64,000 nt of DNA from assembly GCF_032051575.1 (NCBI RefSeq), contig NZ_DAMBYD010000006.1:248001-312000 (forward strand), read 5' to 3'. Position numbers and translations under genes: made by a program. How positions within the stretch are numbered: position 1 is the first letter of the stretch; each line of letters opens with the position of its first letter. The notes below the pieces were generated by a model. The model saw nothing but the letters and a program-made list of their open reading frames with translations, did not search any database and was not told the origin of the DNA. Shown here one piece after another: positions 16,403-25,563 of the stretch. Source of the stretch: Aminipila sp032051575 (GTDB lineage Bacteria > Bacillota > Clostridia > Peptostreptococcales > Anaerovoracaceae).

Positions 16403-17833
16403 TTATGAATTAAAAATTAATGTTTTAGTTACTACAGGAACCACATTGCCTTGAGCAAGAGGTTCTCCTATATCAATGTAGTCACCATTATTTGTGTGAA
16501 TACTGTCTAAACAAATTACGTCTTTACTACGGTTTAGTAATAAATTTATTGAATTGCCCAATACCTTCGCTACATCACTTTCAATAATTATAATAAGAGG
16601 ATGCGGGCCATCTATGATTTCCTTTGCCCCAGTTACAATGGCATTTGCCAACCTCTGAATATCTACAAATGATTTATAGGATTCTCCCACTAATGCAATT
16701 GCCACAATATCTAACTTCTGTTCTGTATAATAAACAGGTAACTTTTCCTTAATGGTTTTTATAATGCTTTCTTCTGATATTTCCTCAGCCTCACTAATTT
16801 TTAGCACGGGAATATTTTTAATGGGTAGGTTTTCTTTACTATATGATATAGTACTACCGCTTACATCCGTTGTATGAGTACCAGCACCAACGACAGTAGC
16901 TCTTATGGTTTCTTCTGGTTGAAATTTCTTTAAAGCACCTAAAAGTGCATTATTTTTTATTGCTTCACCAAGAAGCACCCCAATATCCCCATATTTAAAT
17001 ACATCTGATCCATTTTCATTATAAACACAATCAGCCACACCACCTGAATAAGTAATTGCACTAATCTGGAGATCATCATTAAAAGTTTTACCGCCATTGG
17101 TATACATGGCTTGATGAAATCCGTCAGGCTGCATTAAATGAAGTGCTTGTGCCAGCTGATCCGCCATTAAAGCGCAAATTCTCCGAAGCACACCTTCGTC
17201 TGCATAATCTCCCTCATTAACAGTTATGCCGTTCCGTTCGGCTAACTCTTTAATTTTTTTATAAATATATGTAATTCTACCATTGCTGATTTTAATCAGC
17301 CGTCCACCAATGTCCAAGCATACAGTTCCTTTTAAAATCCCTTTGCTAAAGGCAGCAATATTACTGGTACCCCCTCCAATATCTATATTGGCAATATTTA
17401 AAGCTCTTTCCTTTGATATCTTATCGGTGCCTGCACCTTTTGCGGAAAGAACAGATTCCAAATCTGGACCCGCAGTAGCTACTACAAAATCACCAGCCAT
17501 TTCACTTAGAGCAGATAAGACTTCATTGGCATTATCTTTCCTTGCGGTCTCACCAGTGATAATAACCGCCCCTGTTTGTAAGTCTTCTGGTTTAAATCCA
17601 GCTTTTTTATATTCTTCCGCTACAATTTCTTTTACTTTCGAAGCATCAATTTCATGTTGTGATTTTAAAGGTGTAAAATATATATCGCTTCGATATATTA
17701 CTTCCTTATCAACAATACTAATTCTTGGTACGGAATAACTATTAGCCAGATTTTCAATAGTCAGGCGGCTAAATATTAATTGTGTCGTTGATGTTCCAAT
17801 ATCAATGCCTGTACTCAAAATTTTTTCCTGCAT
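16403..17833 (-). CDS. eutA: Ethanolamine ammonia-lyase reactivase EutA
   Basis: This ASKHA-fold ATPase exchanges damaged cobalamin from EutBC for fresh adenosylcobalamin. The actin-like phosphate 1 motif is GIDIGTSTTQ (about residues 9-18) and the second is NIDIGGGTSN. At 476 residues it has the family length. The ATG at 17833 is chosen over a longer reading because GAGGGGAGA lies 5 nt upstream and the eutP stop (TGATATG) overlaps closely, giving coupled translation. Confidence 0.95.
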   Translation of the reverse strand: MQEKILSTGIDIGTSTTQLIFSRLTIENLANSYSVPRISIVDKEVIYRSDIYFTPLKSQHEIDASKVKEIVAEEYKKAGFKPEDLQTGAVIITGETARKDNANEVLSALSEMAGDFVVATAGPDLESVLSAKGAGTDKISKERALNIANIDIGGGTSNIAAFSKGILKGTVCLDIGGRLIKISNGRITYIYKKIKELAERNGITVNEGDYADEGVLRRICALMADQLAQALHLMQPDGFHQAMYTNGGKTFNDDLQISAITYSGGVADCVYNENGSDVFKYGDIGVLLGEAIKNNALLGALKKFQPEETIRATVVGAGTHTTDVSGSTISYSKENLPIKNIPVLKISEAEEISEESIIKTIKEKLPVYYTEQKLDIVAIALVGESYKSFVDIQRLANAIVTGAKEIIDGPHPLIIIIESDVAKVLGNSINLLLNRSKDVICLDSIHTNNGDYIDIGEPLAQGNVVPVVTKTLIFNS

Positions 17834-17834
17834 A

Positions 17835-18290
17835 TCAGTCTCCCCTCTGCGTATCTTTTTCAAAAGACTTTACTAGTTCTTCAAAGCCAGTTCCTTTCAT
17901 ACTACTTGTTACAAAAATTTCTTGTGCTCCTGCAAATTTCAAATATTGCTTTGCATGCTCTATCTGCTCATCCTTTGCAATATCTGATTTTGTAACCACA
18001 CCTACACAAGGCTTACAGTACATGCTTGCATAACCTGGTGGGAACATGGTTCCATCCTCAGTAGCATCTTGAACCAACATAATCATGTCTGCATCCGTTG
18101 CTGACACTGAAAGTGCTCCTCGTAAGTATCTTCGTTCTAAATATTCTCCTGGTGTATCAATCATCTGGTCATTTATTAAATGTACCGTCTGGGTTTTATA
18201 GTACTTTATTTCTTCTTTATTCACATACTGGCAAAGTGTTGTTTTGCCTGCCATTGACCGTCCAATCAAAATAATTCTTTTCTTATCCAA
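17835..18290 (-). CDS. eutP: EutP/PduV small P-loop protein
   Basis: A 151-residue Ras-like P-loop NTPase with Walker A GRSMAGKT (10-17) and the TKSD-type base motif (VVTKSDIAKD). EutP of enteric bacteria has been reported to act as an acetate kinase, and the related PduV binds the outside of compartments. Start is TTG with AGAGGAAG 7 nt upstream. It lies between eutS and eutA. Confidence 0.93.
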   Translation of the reverse strand: MDKKRIILIGRSMAGKTTLCQYVNKEEIKYYKTQTVHLINDQMIDTPGEYLERRYLRGALSVSATDADMIMLVQDATEDGTMFPPGYASMYCKPCVGVVTKSDIAKDEQIEHAKQYLKFAGAQEIFVTSSMKGTGFEELVKSFEKDTQRGD

Positions 18291-18304
18291 TTTGACACTT
18301 CCTC

Positions 18305-18658
18305 TTAAGATCTAGTGATTGCAGTAGAAGAAAATCCCATGGAATCACATAAAACAGAAATAACTTGTTTTATGGAGGCTTCAACTGCTGAAACATCTCC
18401 CGTTATAACTACAGATCCATTGAAGCGATCTACAAACCCTATTTTTATATCTGCCGCCTTACAAGCTACATCTACTGCAATAATTGCAGCTTCACTTGGT
18501 GTAATTGTAAAAATCCCTACGGCGTCTGCTGTGGCATCAATAAGCCCCACCTTCTGGTATAAATCCTCCACTGGATGTGGAATTACATGGGCCAATGTCA
18601 CCTGTTTGCCTGGTACAAACTCCTGAATAATCCGTTCTTTATCATCAAATGCTCCCAT
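18305..18658 (-). CDS. eutS: Shell protein EutS (permuted BMC-H)
   Basis: A 117-residue circularly permuted BMC protein that forms bent hexamers, the first gene of the eut structural operon. Typical segments are GKQVTLAHVIPHP near the N-terminus and VVITGDVSAVEASI near the C-terminus. The ATG at 18658 with AAAGAGTGG upstream is preferred. A longer in-frame reading from 18727 would translate the leader terminator and is not credible. Confidence 0.95.
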   Translation of the reverse strand: MGAFDDKERIIQEFVPGKQVTLAHVIPHPVEDLYQKVGLIDATADAVGIFTITPSEAAIIAVDVACKAADIKIGFVDRFNGSVVITGDVSAVEASIKQVISVLCDSMGFSSTAITRS

Positions 18659-18695
18659 AATTTTTACCACTCTTTCATACAAAATAATGTGTGTA

Positions 18696-18733
18696 AACAA
18701 AAAAGTGCCTTGGATATAAATATCCAAGGCACT
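18696..18733 (-). terminator. Leader terminator (attenuator) before eutS
   Basis: On the minus strand a perfect 13-bp stem AGTGCCTTGGATA/TATCCAAGGCACT with a 4-nt loop is followed by six T. It lies between the promoter and eutS, so it must be bypassed for the operon to be expressed. Confidence 0.88.
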
Positions 18734-18777
18734 ACACCATGCACTTCAATAAAAATGCTACTCTGTCGTATGCATTT
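18726..18777 (-). promoter_or_regulatory. Candidate two-hairpin antiterminator before eutS
   Basis: P1 (18753-18777, minus strand) is AAATGC-A-TAC [GACAGA] GTA-GCATTT, with the same bulged A three pairs below the hexaloop as P1 of the leader at 5547-5565. P2 (18726-18746) is AAG-T-GCA around an 8-nt loop with TGC-CTT, and its 3' arm is part of the terminator stem. The geometry fits an ANTAR element. The loop sequences deviate from the A1/G4 rule. Confidence 0.55.
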
Positions 18778-18805
18778 CTTATTTCTATATTAATTTTATA
18801 TGCTT

Positions 18806-18834
18806 ATACTAGCATACCCAATATCAAATGTCAA
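18806..18834 (-). promoter_or_regulatory. Sigma-A-type promoter of the eut structural operon
   Basis: On the minus strand, TTGACA, 17-bp spacer and TAGTAT with a TGC extension (TGCTAGTAT). Transcription would start about 140 nt before eutS, leaving room for the two hairpins and the terminator. Confidence 0.75.
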
Positions 18835-18842
18835 CTGCATTT

Positions 18843-19274
18843 CTACAGTTTTCTGTTATTCTTTTGTTGATGAATTTGTAATCTTAGTGATTCATATATC
18901 CCAATTATTAAACAGCCAATACCATAGCAAAAAATATCTTTAAAATCAAAAACTGAGCCCAGTACAATCCTCAAAAAAGTATTATTTGTGAAACCTATCA
19001 TTTCTAACACCCTAAAATATTGTAGACTTTCTACTGATGCTGAGAAAATGAACACATATAATGGCATCATCCTGACTCCATTTGGAATAAAAATTCTTAT
19101 AAAACAATATACCAAAACTACCACAAGTATGTCTCCGGCATAAGGTCTAATAAAATTATCATGAATATATAGAGCTATCAGAATCTCTATTATAAGCAAC
19201 ATGATAAATGCCACTAAGTAATGAACCCTTTTCGCATTAAAATCGTTCTTCAAACACTTTTTCTCCTTATCCAT
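18843..19274 (-). CDS. DUF2809 family small membrane protein
   Basis: A 143-residue protein with four predicted membrane segments (about 18-37, 46-66, 70-88 and 108-128). The phrase IHDNFIRPYAGDILVVVLVYCFIRIF is characteristic of DUF2809. Function is unknown. It lies just upstream of the eut promoter on the same strand but seems to be a separate single gene. ATG start at 19274. Confidence 0.75.
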   Translation of the reverse strand: MDKEKKCLKNDFNAKRVHYLVAFIMLLIIEILIALYIHDNFIRPYAGDILVVVLVYCFIRIFIPNGVRMMPLYVFIFSASVESLQYFRVLEMIGFTNNTFLRIVLGSVFDFKDIFCYGIGCLIIGIYESLRLQIHQQKNNRKL

Positions 19275-19528
19275 ACAGTTACTTCTACAATCTTACCATT
19301 ATTTTTTATATTTATCAAAACAAAACTCTATTACATCGTGCTCCCGTACAACTCAAAGTATAATCTGACAACTTTCAGAATTTTATATATATTTCAATAA
19401 AACATGTTTTTATATAAATACAATGTACATTATAATAGTAATATAGTATAATTATTGCTAACTCAGCTGACTCAATGATTAAATAATTGTTTTGATAAAA
19501 GTATGTTGCTATTGAAAGAGAGGTAATT

Positions 19529-20416
19529 ATGAGTGTAAATAATTTATTTATTATAGGTGCAGGTTTTATGGGCATGGGTATTGCTCAAGTTGCCATAACC
19601 AGCGGTATTAAGGTTACAGTCAATGATATTTCCGAGAAGAGGCTAGCCGAAGGCCGCAAGACAGTAGAAACTATGCTTCAGAAGAGCGTGAAAAAAGGTA
19701 AAATGACAGAACAGGATATGCAGAAAGCTTTATCAAATCTGTCATTAACAACCGCGCTCTCTGATTGCAATGACGCGGATTTCATCATTGAAGCCGCTTC
19801 AGAAAACGAAAAGATTAAAATTTCCATTATGGAGGAAGTTGATAAATATGCAAAACCGGATGCCATTGTTTCCAGTAACACATCTTCAATTTCCATTACA
19901 ACACTGGCGAGCCATTTACAGAATCCTTCACGGTTTATAGGAATGCACTTTTTCAGTCCAGTTCCCCTTCTAAGTCTGCTAGAAGTAGTCAAAGGGCTGC
20001 AAACTAGTCAGGCAACCATAGATCGAACAATTGCTTTCGGAGAACAACTAGGAAAAGTGGCGATTGTTTCCAAAGATGAGCCTGGTTTTATTGTAAATCG
20101 TATGTTAATTCCAATGTTAAATGAAGCTTTTATTTTGATTGAACGTGGAATTGGATCAATTGAAGAGATTGATTTAGGAATGCGTTTGGGTTTAAACCAC
20201 CCTATGGGTCCATTAGAATTGGTTGATATGATTGGTATTGACGTTGAACTTGCAGTTATGGAAGTACTTTACAGTGAAATCGGAGATCCAAAGTATCGTC
20301 CTGCTGTTCTTCTACGCAGAATGGTGGCTGCTGGTAATTTAGGTCGAAAAACTGGCAAAGGGTTCTATATTTACCATGAAGATGGTACTCGTACGCCAAA
20401 TATTCATTTGCTATAA
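19529..20416 (+). CDS. hbd: 3-hydroxyacyl-CoA dehydrogenase
   Basis: NAD-dependent oxidation or reduction between 3-hydroxybutyryl-CoA and acetoacetyl-CoA, a step of butyrate formation or fatty-acid breakdown. It has an N-terminal Rossmann motif GAGFMGMGIAQ (10-20), catalytic residues in SNTSSIS and GMHFFSPVPLL, and the C-terminal helical domain with the NHPMGPLELVDMIG segment. At 295 residues it is slightly longer than typical clostridial Hbd (about 282). It stands alone, without crt or bcd nearby, and is followed by a terminator. ATG with GAGAGG upstream. Confidence 0.93.
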   Translation: MSVNNLFIIGAGFMGMGIAQVAITSGIKVTVNDISEKRLAEGRKTVETMLQKSVKKGKMTEQDMQKALSNLSLTTALSDCNDADFIIEAASENEKIKISIMEEVDKYAKPDAIVSSNTSSISITTLASHLQNPSRFIGMHFFSPVPLLSLLEVVKGLQTSQATIDRTIAFGEQLGKVAIVSKDEPGFIVNRMLIPMLNEAFILIERGIGSIEEIDLGMRLGLNHPMGPLELVDMIGIDVELAVMEVLYSEIGDPKYRPAVLLRRMVAAGNLGRKTGKGFYIYHEDGTRTPNIHLL

Positions 20417-20456
20417 CAAATTTTATAAAATGCTTTAATAACTTAGATTTTTTGAG

Positions 20457-20493
20457 AAAAGCCGTAAGATTTTAAAGTCCTACGGCTTTTTGG
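20457..20493 (+). terminator. Intrinsic terminator after hbd
   Basis: Stem AAAAGCCGTA/TACGGCTTTT around a 14-nt loop, followed by TGGGTTTT, about 40 nt after the hbd stop. Confidence 0.85.
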
Positions 20494-20567
20494 GTTTTCT
20501 TCATTATGAAGAGAAATATACGGTAAAATCTTTATATAAAAAGTGATGCTGGAGGTAATAACCTATA

Positions 20568-21236
20568 ATGACATTTAAAACCAAGTTAATCTTACAGATT
20601 GTTTCTGTTTATATTTTTGTATTGTCTATTAGTTGGATATCAAATAATTTGGTGCTAAATATCCATGATAATTGGATAATCATAATTACATGCTTCCTTG
20701 AAATTGCCTTGATTGGCTTTATAACATTGAAAGTAGATAAAAAATCGCTTAGCAGTGTCGGCTTGTTACATTTTTCGATTTGGGATTTTGGGCACGGTCT
20801 GATATTAGGCATTGTTCTCTATTTACTTCAAATTCTTCCTCCTATATTGATTATGAAAATGGATATTAGTCAATACGGAAGTCAATTTGATATATATTCT
20901 TTTTTATCAAAACTAATTTTTCTGACAGTTACTATCGGCTTTTCCGAAGAGCTTGTATTTCGGGGATTTATTTTCAGTAAATTGAATCAATTGATAAAAT
21001 CAAAATTGCTCATTATCCTCATTAGCAGCATTCTTTTTTACTGTATCCACTTGACAGGAACTTTAGCGATTAATTGGACTCATATCTATAGTACGTCTAT
21101 CACAACAATTCTATTTTGTGGTTATTTGTACTTATCTAAGAAGAAAACTATTCTTCCGTTACTCTTAGCGCACGGTCTATACGATACACTAATAAGTGGA
21201 TACGGATTAATAATATGGAATCTTTTCTCCATGTAA
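20568..21236 (+). CDS. CPBP-family intramembrane metalloprotease-like protein
   Basis: A 222-residue membrane protein with about six to eight hydrophobic segments. It has the CPBP (Abi) motifs in order: SEELVFRGF (EExxxR), CIH in a membrane helix, and LLAHGLYDTL (HxxxD/N). Members cleave CAAX-like or bacteriocin-related substrates, or are bacteriocin immunity proteins. No bacteriocin genes are nearby, so the substrate is unknown. Good GGAGG site 13 nt before the ATG. Confidence 0.85.
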   Translation: MTFKTKLILQIVSVYIFVLSISWISNNLVLNIHDNWIIIITCFLEIALIGFITLKVDKKSLSSVGLLHFSIWDFGHGLILGIVLYLLQILPPILIMKMDISQYGSQFDIYSFLSKLIFLTVTIGFSEELVFRGFIFSKLNQLIKSKLLIILISSILFYCIHLTGTLAINWTHIYSTSITTILFCGYLYLSKKKTILPLLLAHGLYDTLISGYGLIIWNLFSM

Positions 21237-21410
21237 TTGCTGTGTATCCTATGCTTGCTACAGTTATACATAAATTTCTGAGTGTTCAAATTCAAAATCT
21301 GCCACAAAGCAAATCCTCCAATAAAGATTATTATACAATTCATCAGTAACCGTTCATCAGCTGTATGCTAAACAATTATGATTCTCGTAAAATCCCTATT
21401 GGAGGAGTTC

Positions 21411-23180
21411 TTATATTACATTATACTTTTTTAACAATTCTTCTATCACTGTACCAGATATTTTCTTTAACATTTTCTTCTCTACCAGATTTGCCATAAA
21501 TGGAAGTTTCATGTCTGTTATCTTTTTACCATCCCTCATTTTAATTGTTGAATCTAACAATACACGTATATCATAGCAGGAGTTAAATACCTCAGGTACT
21601 CCACGGTCAACATTTAGTAAGGTATAAACGGCCTCCATACCTGTTCGAACGGAGTACTCTGTAGTAAATACCGTATCCCGAACAGTATCAGCAAACTGTC
21701 CAATAAATGCAAAGTTTACGCAGCCTTCTGGAACTACCTTTGGTCTGTCACCCTTAGCTCTTGGCATAAAGAAAGCAGTAACATAAGGCATCATGCAAGG
21801 AATAGAGCGAGCTGAATTGGTGGCTAATTCATGAATTTCTGCTTCAGGAACCCCCATATGGTATAACCACTCTTCTGTAATTTCAATCCCCGTACAGTCT
21901 CTCATCGGCTTTTTTATATAGTTACCAGGAACATTTGTGAACAATCCATATACCCAGACTACTAATTGATCTTTTGGCTGTTCTTTAAAATGTGGCTGAC
22001 GATTCAAGGTATAACTCATAAGCCAGTTTGAGTCCTTTACAGTAATAATTCCTCCAGTGACAACTCGACCGCTAAATGGATCTCGCTTACAGATTTTCTG
22101 GATATAGGGCGGTATTTTATCATCTAAGGTAGTCACAGTAGATGATTCCCAATTGGTTGCATCTGTATTCGTGCAGAACTTATCCGGATGTCCAAAAGAA
22201 GGGTCTTGTTTAGCTATATTGCGCCACAAATCCCAACATCCACCATCTGTAATGATAAAATCTGGTGCGTGGTTGTCATCACCTAATGATGAATTCTCCG
22301 TACAGCTGCCATTTGTAACAAACACTAGATCATTTTCTGTAAGTTCAATGACATCGTCCTTGCCATCATGCAGACATATAATTTTTTTGGCAGTTTTTTT
22401 GTTCCCTGTTATGTCAAAGAGCACATTTGTAACCTTTGTATTATATTGGAAATCAACATTATGTGATTCTAGATACTTTACCATTGGAAGAATTAATGAT
22501 TCGTATTGATTATATTTTGTAAACTTAAGTGCTGAGAAATCAGGCAATCCACCAATATGATGTATAAACCTCTGAATGTAAAGCTTCATTTCTAATGCAC
22601 TATGCCAATCTTCGAAAGCAAACATCGTTCTCCAATAAAGCCAGAAGTTTGATGAAAAGAACTCGTGGGTAAACATTTCCGAAACTTTTTTATCATATAA
22701 ATCTTCATCTCGAGTAAAAAATAATTTCATTATTTCCATCGATGCCGTGTCACTTAATCCAAACTTCCCATCTGTATGTGCATCTTCTCCTCTGTTTACA
22801 GTTGCCCTAATCAGAGAAAAATTAGGGTCTTTTTTATTCAGCCAGTAAAATTCATCTAATACAGATGCCCCTTCTGTTTCTATAGAAGGTATAGAGCGAA
22901 ATAAATCCCATAAACACTCAAAATGGTTTTCCATTTCACGTCCGCCACGGATAATAAATCCTTTTTCATTATCATTAATGCCATCACAGGCACCCCCAGG
23001 AAGGGATAACTCCTCTAAAATATGAATTTTTTCACCCTTCATTTGTCCATCGCGAATTAGGAAACAGGCTGCTGCTAAAGATGCTAAACCTGAGCCGACT
23101 AGATAAGCCGACTTTAAGTCAACACCTGCTGGCTTTTCCGGTCTTGCAAATGCCTCATAATTCCCATTACTATAATACAT
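21411..23180 (-). CDS. ohyA: Oleate hydratase (MCRA family)
   Basis: It hydrates the cis-9 double bond of unsaturated fatty acids to give 10-hydroxy acids, using FAD. The 589-residue length fits. FAD-binding GSGLASLAAA (29-38) is present, and E82 in RGGREMENHF is at the position of the catalytic glutamate of known oleate hydratases. There is no signal peptide. It is a single gene with GGAGG before the ATG. In gut and other anaerobes it detoxifies unsaturated fatty acids. Very secure family call. Confidence 0.96.
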   Translation of the reverse strand: MYYSNGNYEAFARPEKPAGVDLKSAYLVGSGLASLAAACFLIRDGQMKGEKIHILEELSLPGGACDGINDNEKGFIIRGGREMENHFECLWDLFRSIPSIETEGASVLDEFYWLNKKDPNFSLIRATVNRGEDAHTDGKFGLSDTASMEIMKLFFTRDEDLYDKKVSEMFTHEFFSSNFWLYWRTMFAFEDWHSALEMKLYIQRFIHHIGGLPDFSALKFTKYNQYESLILPMVKYLESHNVDFQYNTKVTNVLFDITGNKKTAKKIICLHDGKDDVIELTENDLVFVTNGSCTENSSLGDDNHAPDFIITDGGCWDLWRNIAKQDPSFGHPDKFCTNTDATNWESSTVTTLDDKIPPYIQKICKRDPFSGRVVTGGIITVKDSNWLMSYTLNRQPHFKEQPKDQLVVWVYGLFTNVPGNYIKKPMRDCTGIEITEEWLYHMGVPEAEIHELATNSARSIPCMMPYVTAFFMPRAKGDRPKVVPEGCVNFAFIGQFADTVRDTVFTTEYSVRTGMEAVYTLLNVDRGVPEVFNSCYDIRVLLDSTIKMRDGKKITDMKLPFMANLVEKKMLKKISGTVIEELLKKYNVI

Positions 23181-23303
23181 GTAATTACCTCCAAATTTTC
23201 ATTTTATCACGTACAATGTAGATTCATTTATCATGTAATATAATATCACATATTATATTATTATTCCAATTTTTTTACTATTTTATACCAAAAATTTTTT
23301 AAT

Positions 23304-23344
23304 TAAAAAGCAGATGCTAACCTATTAATGCTAGAATCTGCTTT
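23304..23344 (-). terminator. Terminator of the folate operon
   Basis: On the minus strand a stem of AAAGCAGAT with a further CTA/TAG and two mismatches, 10-nt loop, ending in CTGCTTTTT. It lies just after the folBK stop. Confidence 0.8.
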
Positions 23345-23367
23345 GATATAGTATTTAAAACCGTTCG

Positions 23368-24189
23368 TTACTTCTTTTTCTTAAGTTTGTTTAATAACTC
23401 TTCAATGGTTAAGTTACATACAGGATGCCTAAAATAAGGATTAAGTTGTCTCATAGGCTCTAGCACAAACTCCCTATTTTGCATATCAATGTGGGGGACA
23501 ATCAGTTCCTCATCCGCTAAAACCAAATGATCATAAAAGATGATATCTAAGTCCAATGTTCTTGGTCCCCAATGGATAATCCTTTCCCTCTTTGCATTTT
23601 TTTCTATTTCATTCAATATATTCAGTAATTCTTTAGGTGGATATAACGTTCTCAATTCCAAGCAGCCATTTACAAATGTATCCTGCTCAATGCCTCCATA
23701 TGGCTCTGTATGAATAAAATCAGATACTTTGGTAACTTCACATCCCCTTGTACTTTTTAACACTTCTATACCTTGTTTTATGTACTGTTCCTTATCTCCC
23801 ATATTTGATCCAAAAGCAATATAGGCTTTGTGCCAGCTGCGTTCTATTTGCACAGACACATTCTGCAAAGGCAGTCTAATCGGAGCCCACGGTTTCTCAA
23901 TTTCTAGTTCAACGCTCTCCAATCTATTAAACTCGCAAAGCATAGCTTCTGCCAATTTCTCAGCCACCGCTTCAATGAGTTTAAACGTGTGCTCCTGCAT
24001 GAACTTTGTTATAAACTGGCATACTAAAGCATAGTTAATAGATTGTTCAAGGTCGTCTGTGATTCCTGCCTGCCTTGTATCTGTATATAAAACCGCATTA
24101 ACAAGGAATTTCTGTCCCAAAACAGTCTCTTCTGTAAGAACACCATGATTTCCAAAGACTTCTAACTTTTTTATATTAATTTTATCCAT
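23368..24189 (-). CDS. folBK: Bifunctional dihydroneopterin aldolase / HPPK (FolB-FolK)
   Basis: A fusion of two successive folate enzymes. Residues about 1-120 are dihydroneopterin aldolase (KLEVFGNHGVL..E at the start, LEIEKPWAPI). Residues about 121-273 are 6-hydroxymethyl-7,8-dihydropterin pyrophosphokinase (AYIAFGSNMGDKEQ, GPRTLDLDIIFYD, VPHIDMQNREFVLEPM). The ATG at 24189, directly after the folP stop and after AGGTAAG, matches FolB starts. A longer reading would overlap folP. Such FolB-FolK fusions are common in Firmicutes. Confidence 0.95.
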   Translation of the reverse strand: MDKINIKKLEVFGNHGVLTEETVLGQKFLVNAVLYTDTRQAGITDDLEQSINYALVCQFITKFMQEHTFKLIEAVAEKLAEAMLCEFNRLESVELEIEKPWAPIRLPLQNVSVQIERSWHKAYIAFGSNMGDKEQYIKQGIEVLKSTRGCEVTKVSDFIHTEPYGGIEQDTFVNGCLELRTLYPPKELLNILNEIEKNAKRERIIHWGPRTLDLDIIFYDHLVLADEELIVPHIDMQNREFVLEPMRQLNPYFRHPVCNLTIEELLNKLKKKK

Positions 24190-24196
24190 CACTTTC

Positions 24197-25036
24197 TTAC
24201 CTATTTCCCAGAATTGCTTCTGCCATTTTAATAGCTCTAACATTTTCTTTTATGTCATGTACTCTAACAAAAGCACATCCCTTTATTACAGCCATAACTG
24301 TAGTTACCAAAGTGCCCTCAACGCGTTCATCTACCGGTAAATTTAACGCTTGTGCAATAACCGACTTTCTAGAAGTACCTAAAAGTACTGGATATCCTAG
24401 TTCGTTAAACTGCTCCAGACAGTTAATCACCTCCAGATTCTGCTCATAAGATTTTACAAAACCAACGCCTGGATCAAGAATAATTTTATCATCCTTTATC
24501 CCTGCTTTTTTAGCTAGTTGAATAATTTCTCTTAAATCTTCCTTGACATCTTCCATAAAATTGTTGTACTCAGTATTATCATGGTCATGCATAAAGGAAC
24601 CAGAATTATCACGGTTATGCATCAAGCAGCACACCGCATCACTATCCGCAATTACCTTTGCCATTTCCATGTCATACTTTAGCCCCCAGATATCATTCAC
24701 AAGGTCAGCTCCCGCTAAAATGTTAGCCTGTGCCACGCTGCTTTTACAGGTATCAATCGATATAGGAATATCAAATCTCTTTTTAATGGCCTCTACTATG
24801 GGTACTGTACGCAGAATTTCTTCTTCCGCATCGACCCTTGAATGTTTTGGGCGCGAGGATTCGCCGCCTACATCAATAATATGAGCCCCCTCCTGAATCA
24901 TTTTCTCAGCATGCTTTAATGCAGTATCTACATTGTTCCATCTGCCTCCATCTGAAAAAGAATCGGGGGTTACATTTAAAATTCCCATTACATAGGTCTT
25001 GTTTTTTATGTCAAACTCTTTGTTTCCTATAATCAT
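24197..25036 (-). CDS. folP: Dihydropteroate synthase
   Basis: It joins 6-hydroxymethyl-dihydropterin diphosphate and p-aminobenzoate, the step blocked by sulfonamides. A 279-residue TIM barrel with MGILNVTPDSFSDGG (about 18-32), the IDVGGESSRP motif and the final RVHDIKENVRA. The downstream folBK gene starts 7 nt after its stop. ATG start at 25036. Confidence 0.97.
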   Translation of the reverse strand: MIIGNKEFDIKNKTYVMGILNVTPDSFSDGGRWNNVDTALKHAEKMIQEGAHIIDVGGESSRPKHSRVDAEEEILRTVPIVEAIKKRFDIPISIDTCKSSVAQANILAGADLVNDIWGLKYDMEMAKVIADSDAVCCLMHNRDNSGSFMHDHDNTEYNNFMEDVKEDLREIIQLAKKAGIKDDKIILDPGVGFVKSYEQNLEVINCLEQFNELGYPVLLGTSRKSVIAQALNLPVDERVEGTLVTTVMAVIKGCAFVRVHDIKENVRAIKMAEAILGNR

Positions 25037-25062
25037 TACGCCATTCCTCCATTTTTCCTATG

Positions 25063-25563
25063 CTACTGTACAATCGTTTTATTCTTTTTATCTTCGCTCC
25101 ATTTACACTCCTCATAAGCATCACAGAAAAAACAGTTTCGGGACTGCTTATCCGCCATATTTATAAGTGCTTTTAATCGTTCAGCCGTATCATTTAAGAA
25201 CAACCCTTTATTTTCCTTGATTCTATGATTTTCTATTGCTTCTAAAATCATTTCCCTCTTTTCTTGAGGATAATTTAGCTCTCTAAGAATCAGATTTGTC
25301 AATTCCTTACCCGCCTGCTCATGCGGCTCACCGGTGTTGTACTCCTTAGCACGTCCAATATCATGAAGCAATGCAGTTAAATAAATCATTTCTTTCTCTA
25401 GTCCAAGGTTCTGTTCTAAACTATATATATATGCAATTCTTGCTACATCCATTAAATGCATAATCCCATGACAGCAAAATACTCTATGAGCTTCTGCTGT
25501 AGTAATTTGATTTAAATTTTCAATGTAAATTGGATGCTTTATAAGATTATCTACAAATTTCAT
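25063..25563 (-). CDS. HD-domain phosphohydrolase in the folate operon
   Basis: A 166-residue HD-superfamily protein with metal ligands H36 (GIMHLMDVA) and H67-D68 (LLHDIGRAKEY), plus ENHR further on. The C-terminal tail has a Cys-rich segment (CFFCDAYEEC). The ATG is immediately after the folE stop (TAA-ATG), so it is tightly coupled with GTP cyclohydrolase. The pathway step after FolE, removal of phosphates from dihydroneopterin triphosphate, has no other candidate here, so this protein may do it. That is inference; other nucleotide substrates are possible. Confidence 0.85.
   Translation of the reverse strand: MKFVDNLIKHPIYIENLNQITTAEAHRVFCCHGIMHLMDVARIAYIYSLEQNLGLEKEMIYLTALLHDIGRAKEYNTGEPHEQAGKELTNLILRELNYPQEKREMILEAIENHRIKENKGLFLNDTAERLKALINMADKQSRNCFFCDAYEECKWSEDKKNKTIVQ

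Noticed and set aside
18659..18727. N-terminal extension of EutS by 23 residues
   Set aside because: It would translate the leader terminator, and EutS homologues start at the internal ATG with a ribosome-binding site.
21237..21410. Small gene or terminator between the CPBP gene and oleate hydratase
   Set aside because: No frame with start signals and no stable hairpin with a T run was found.
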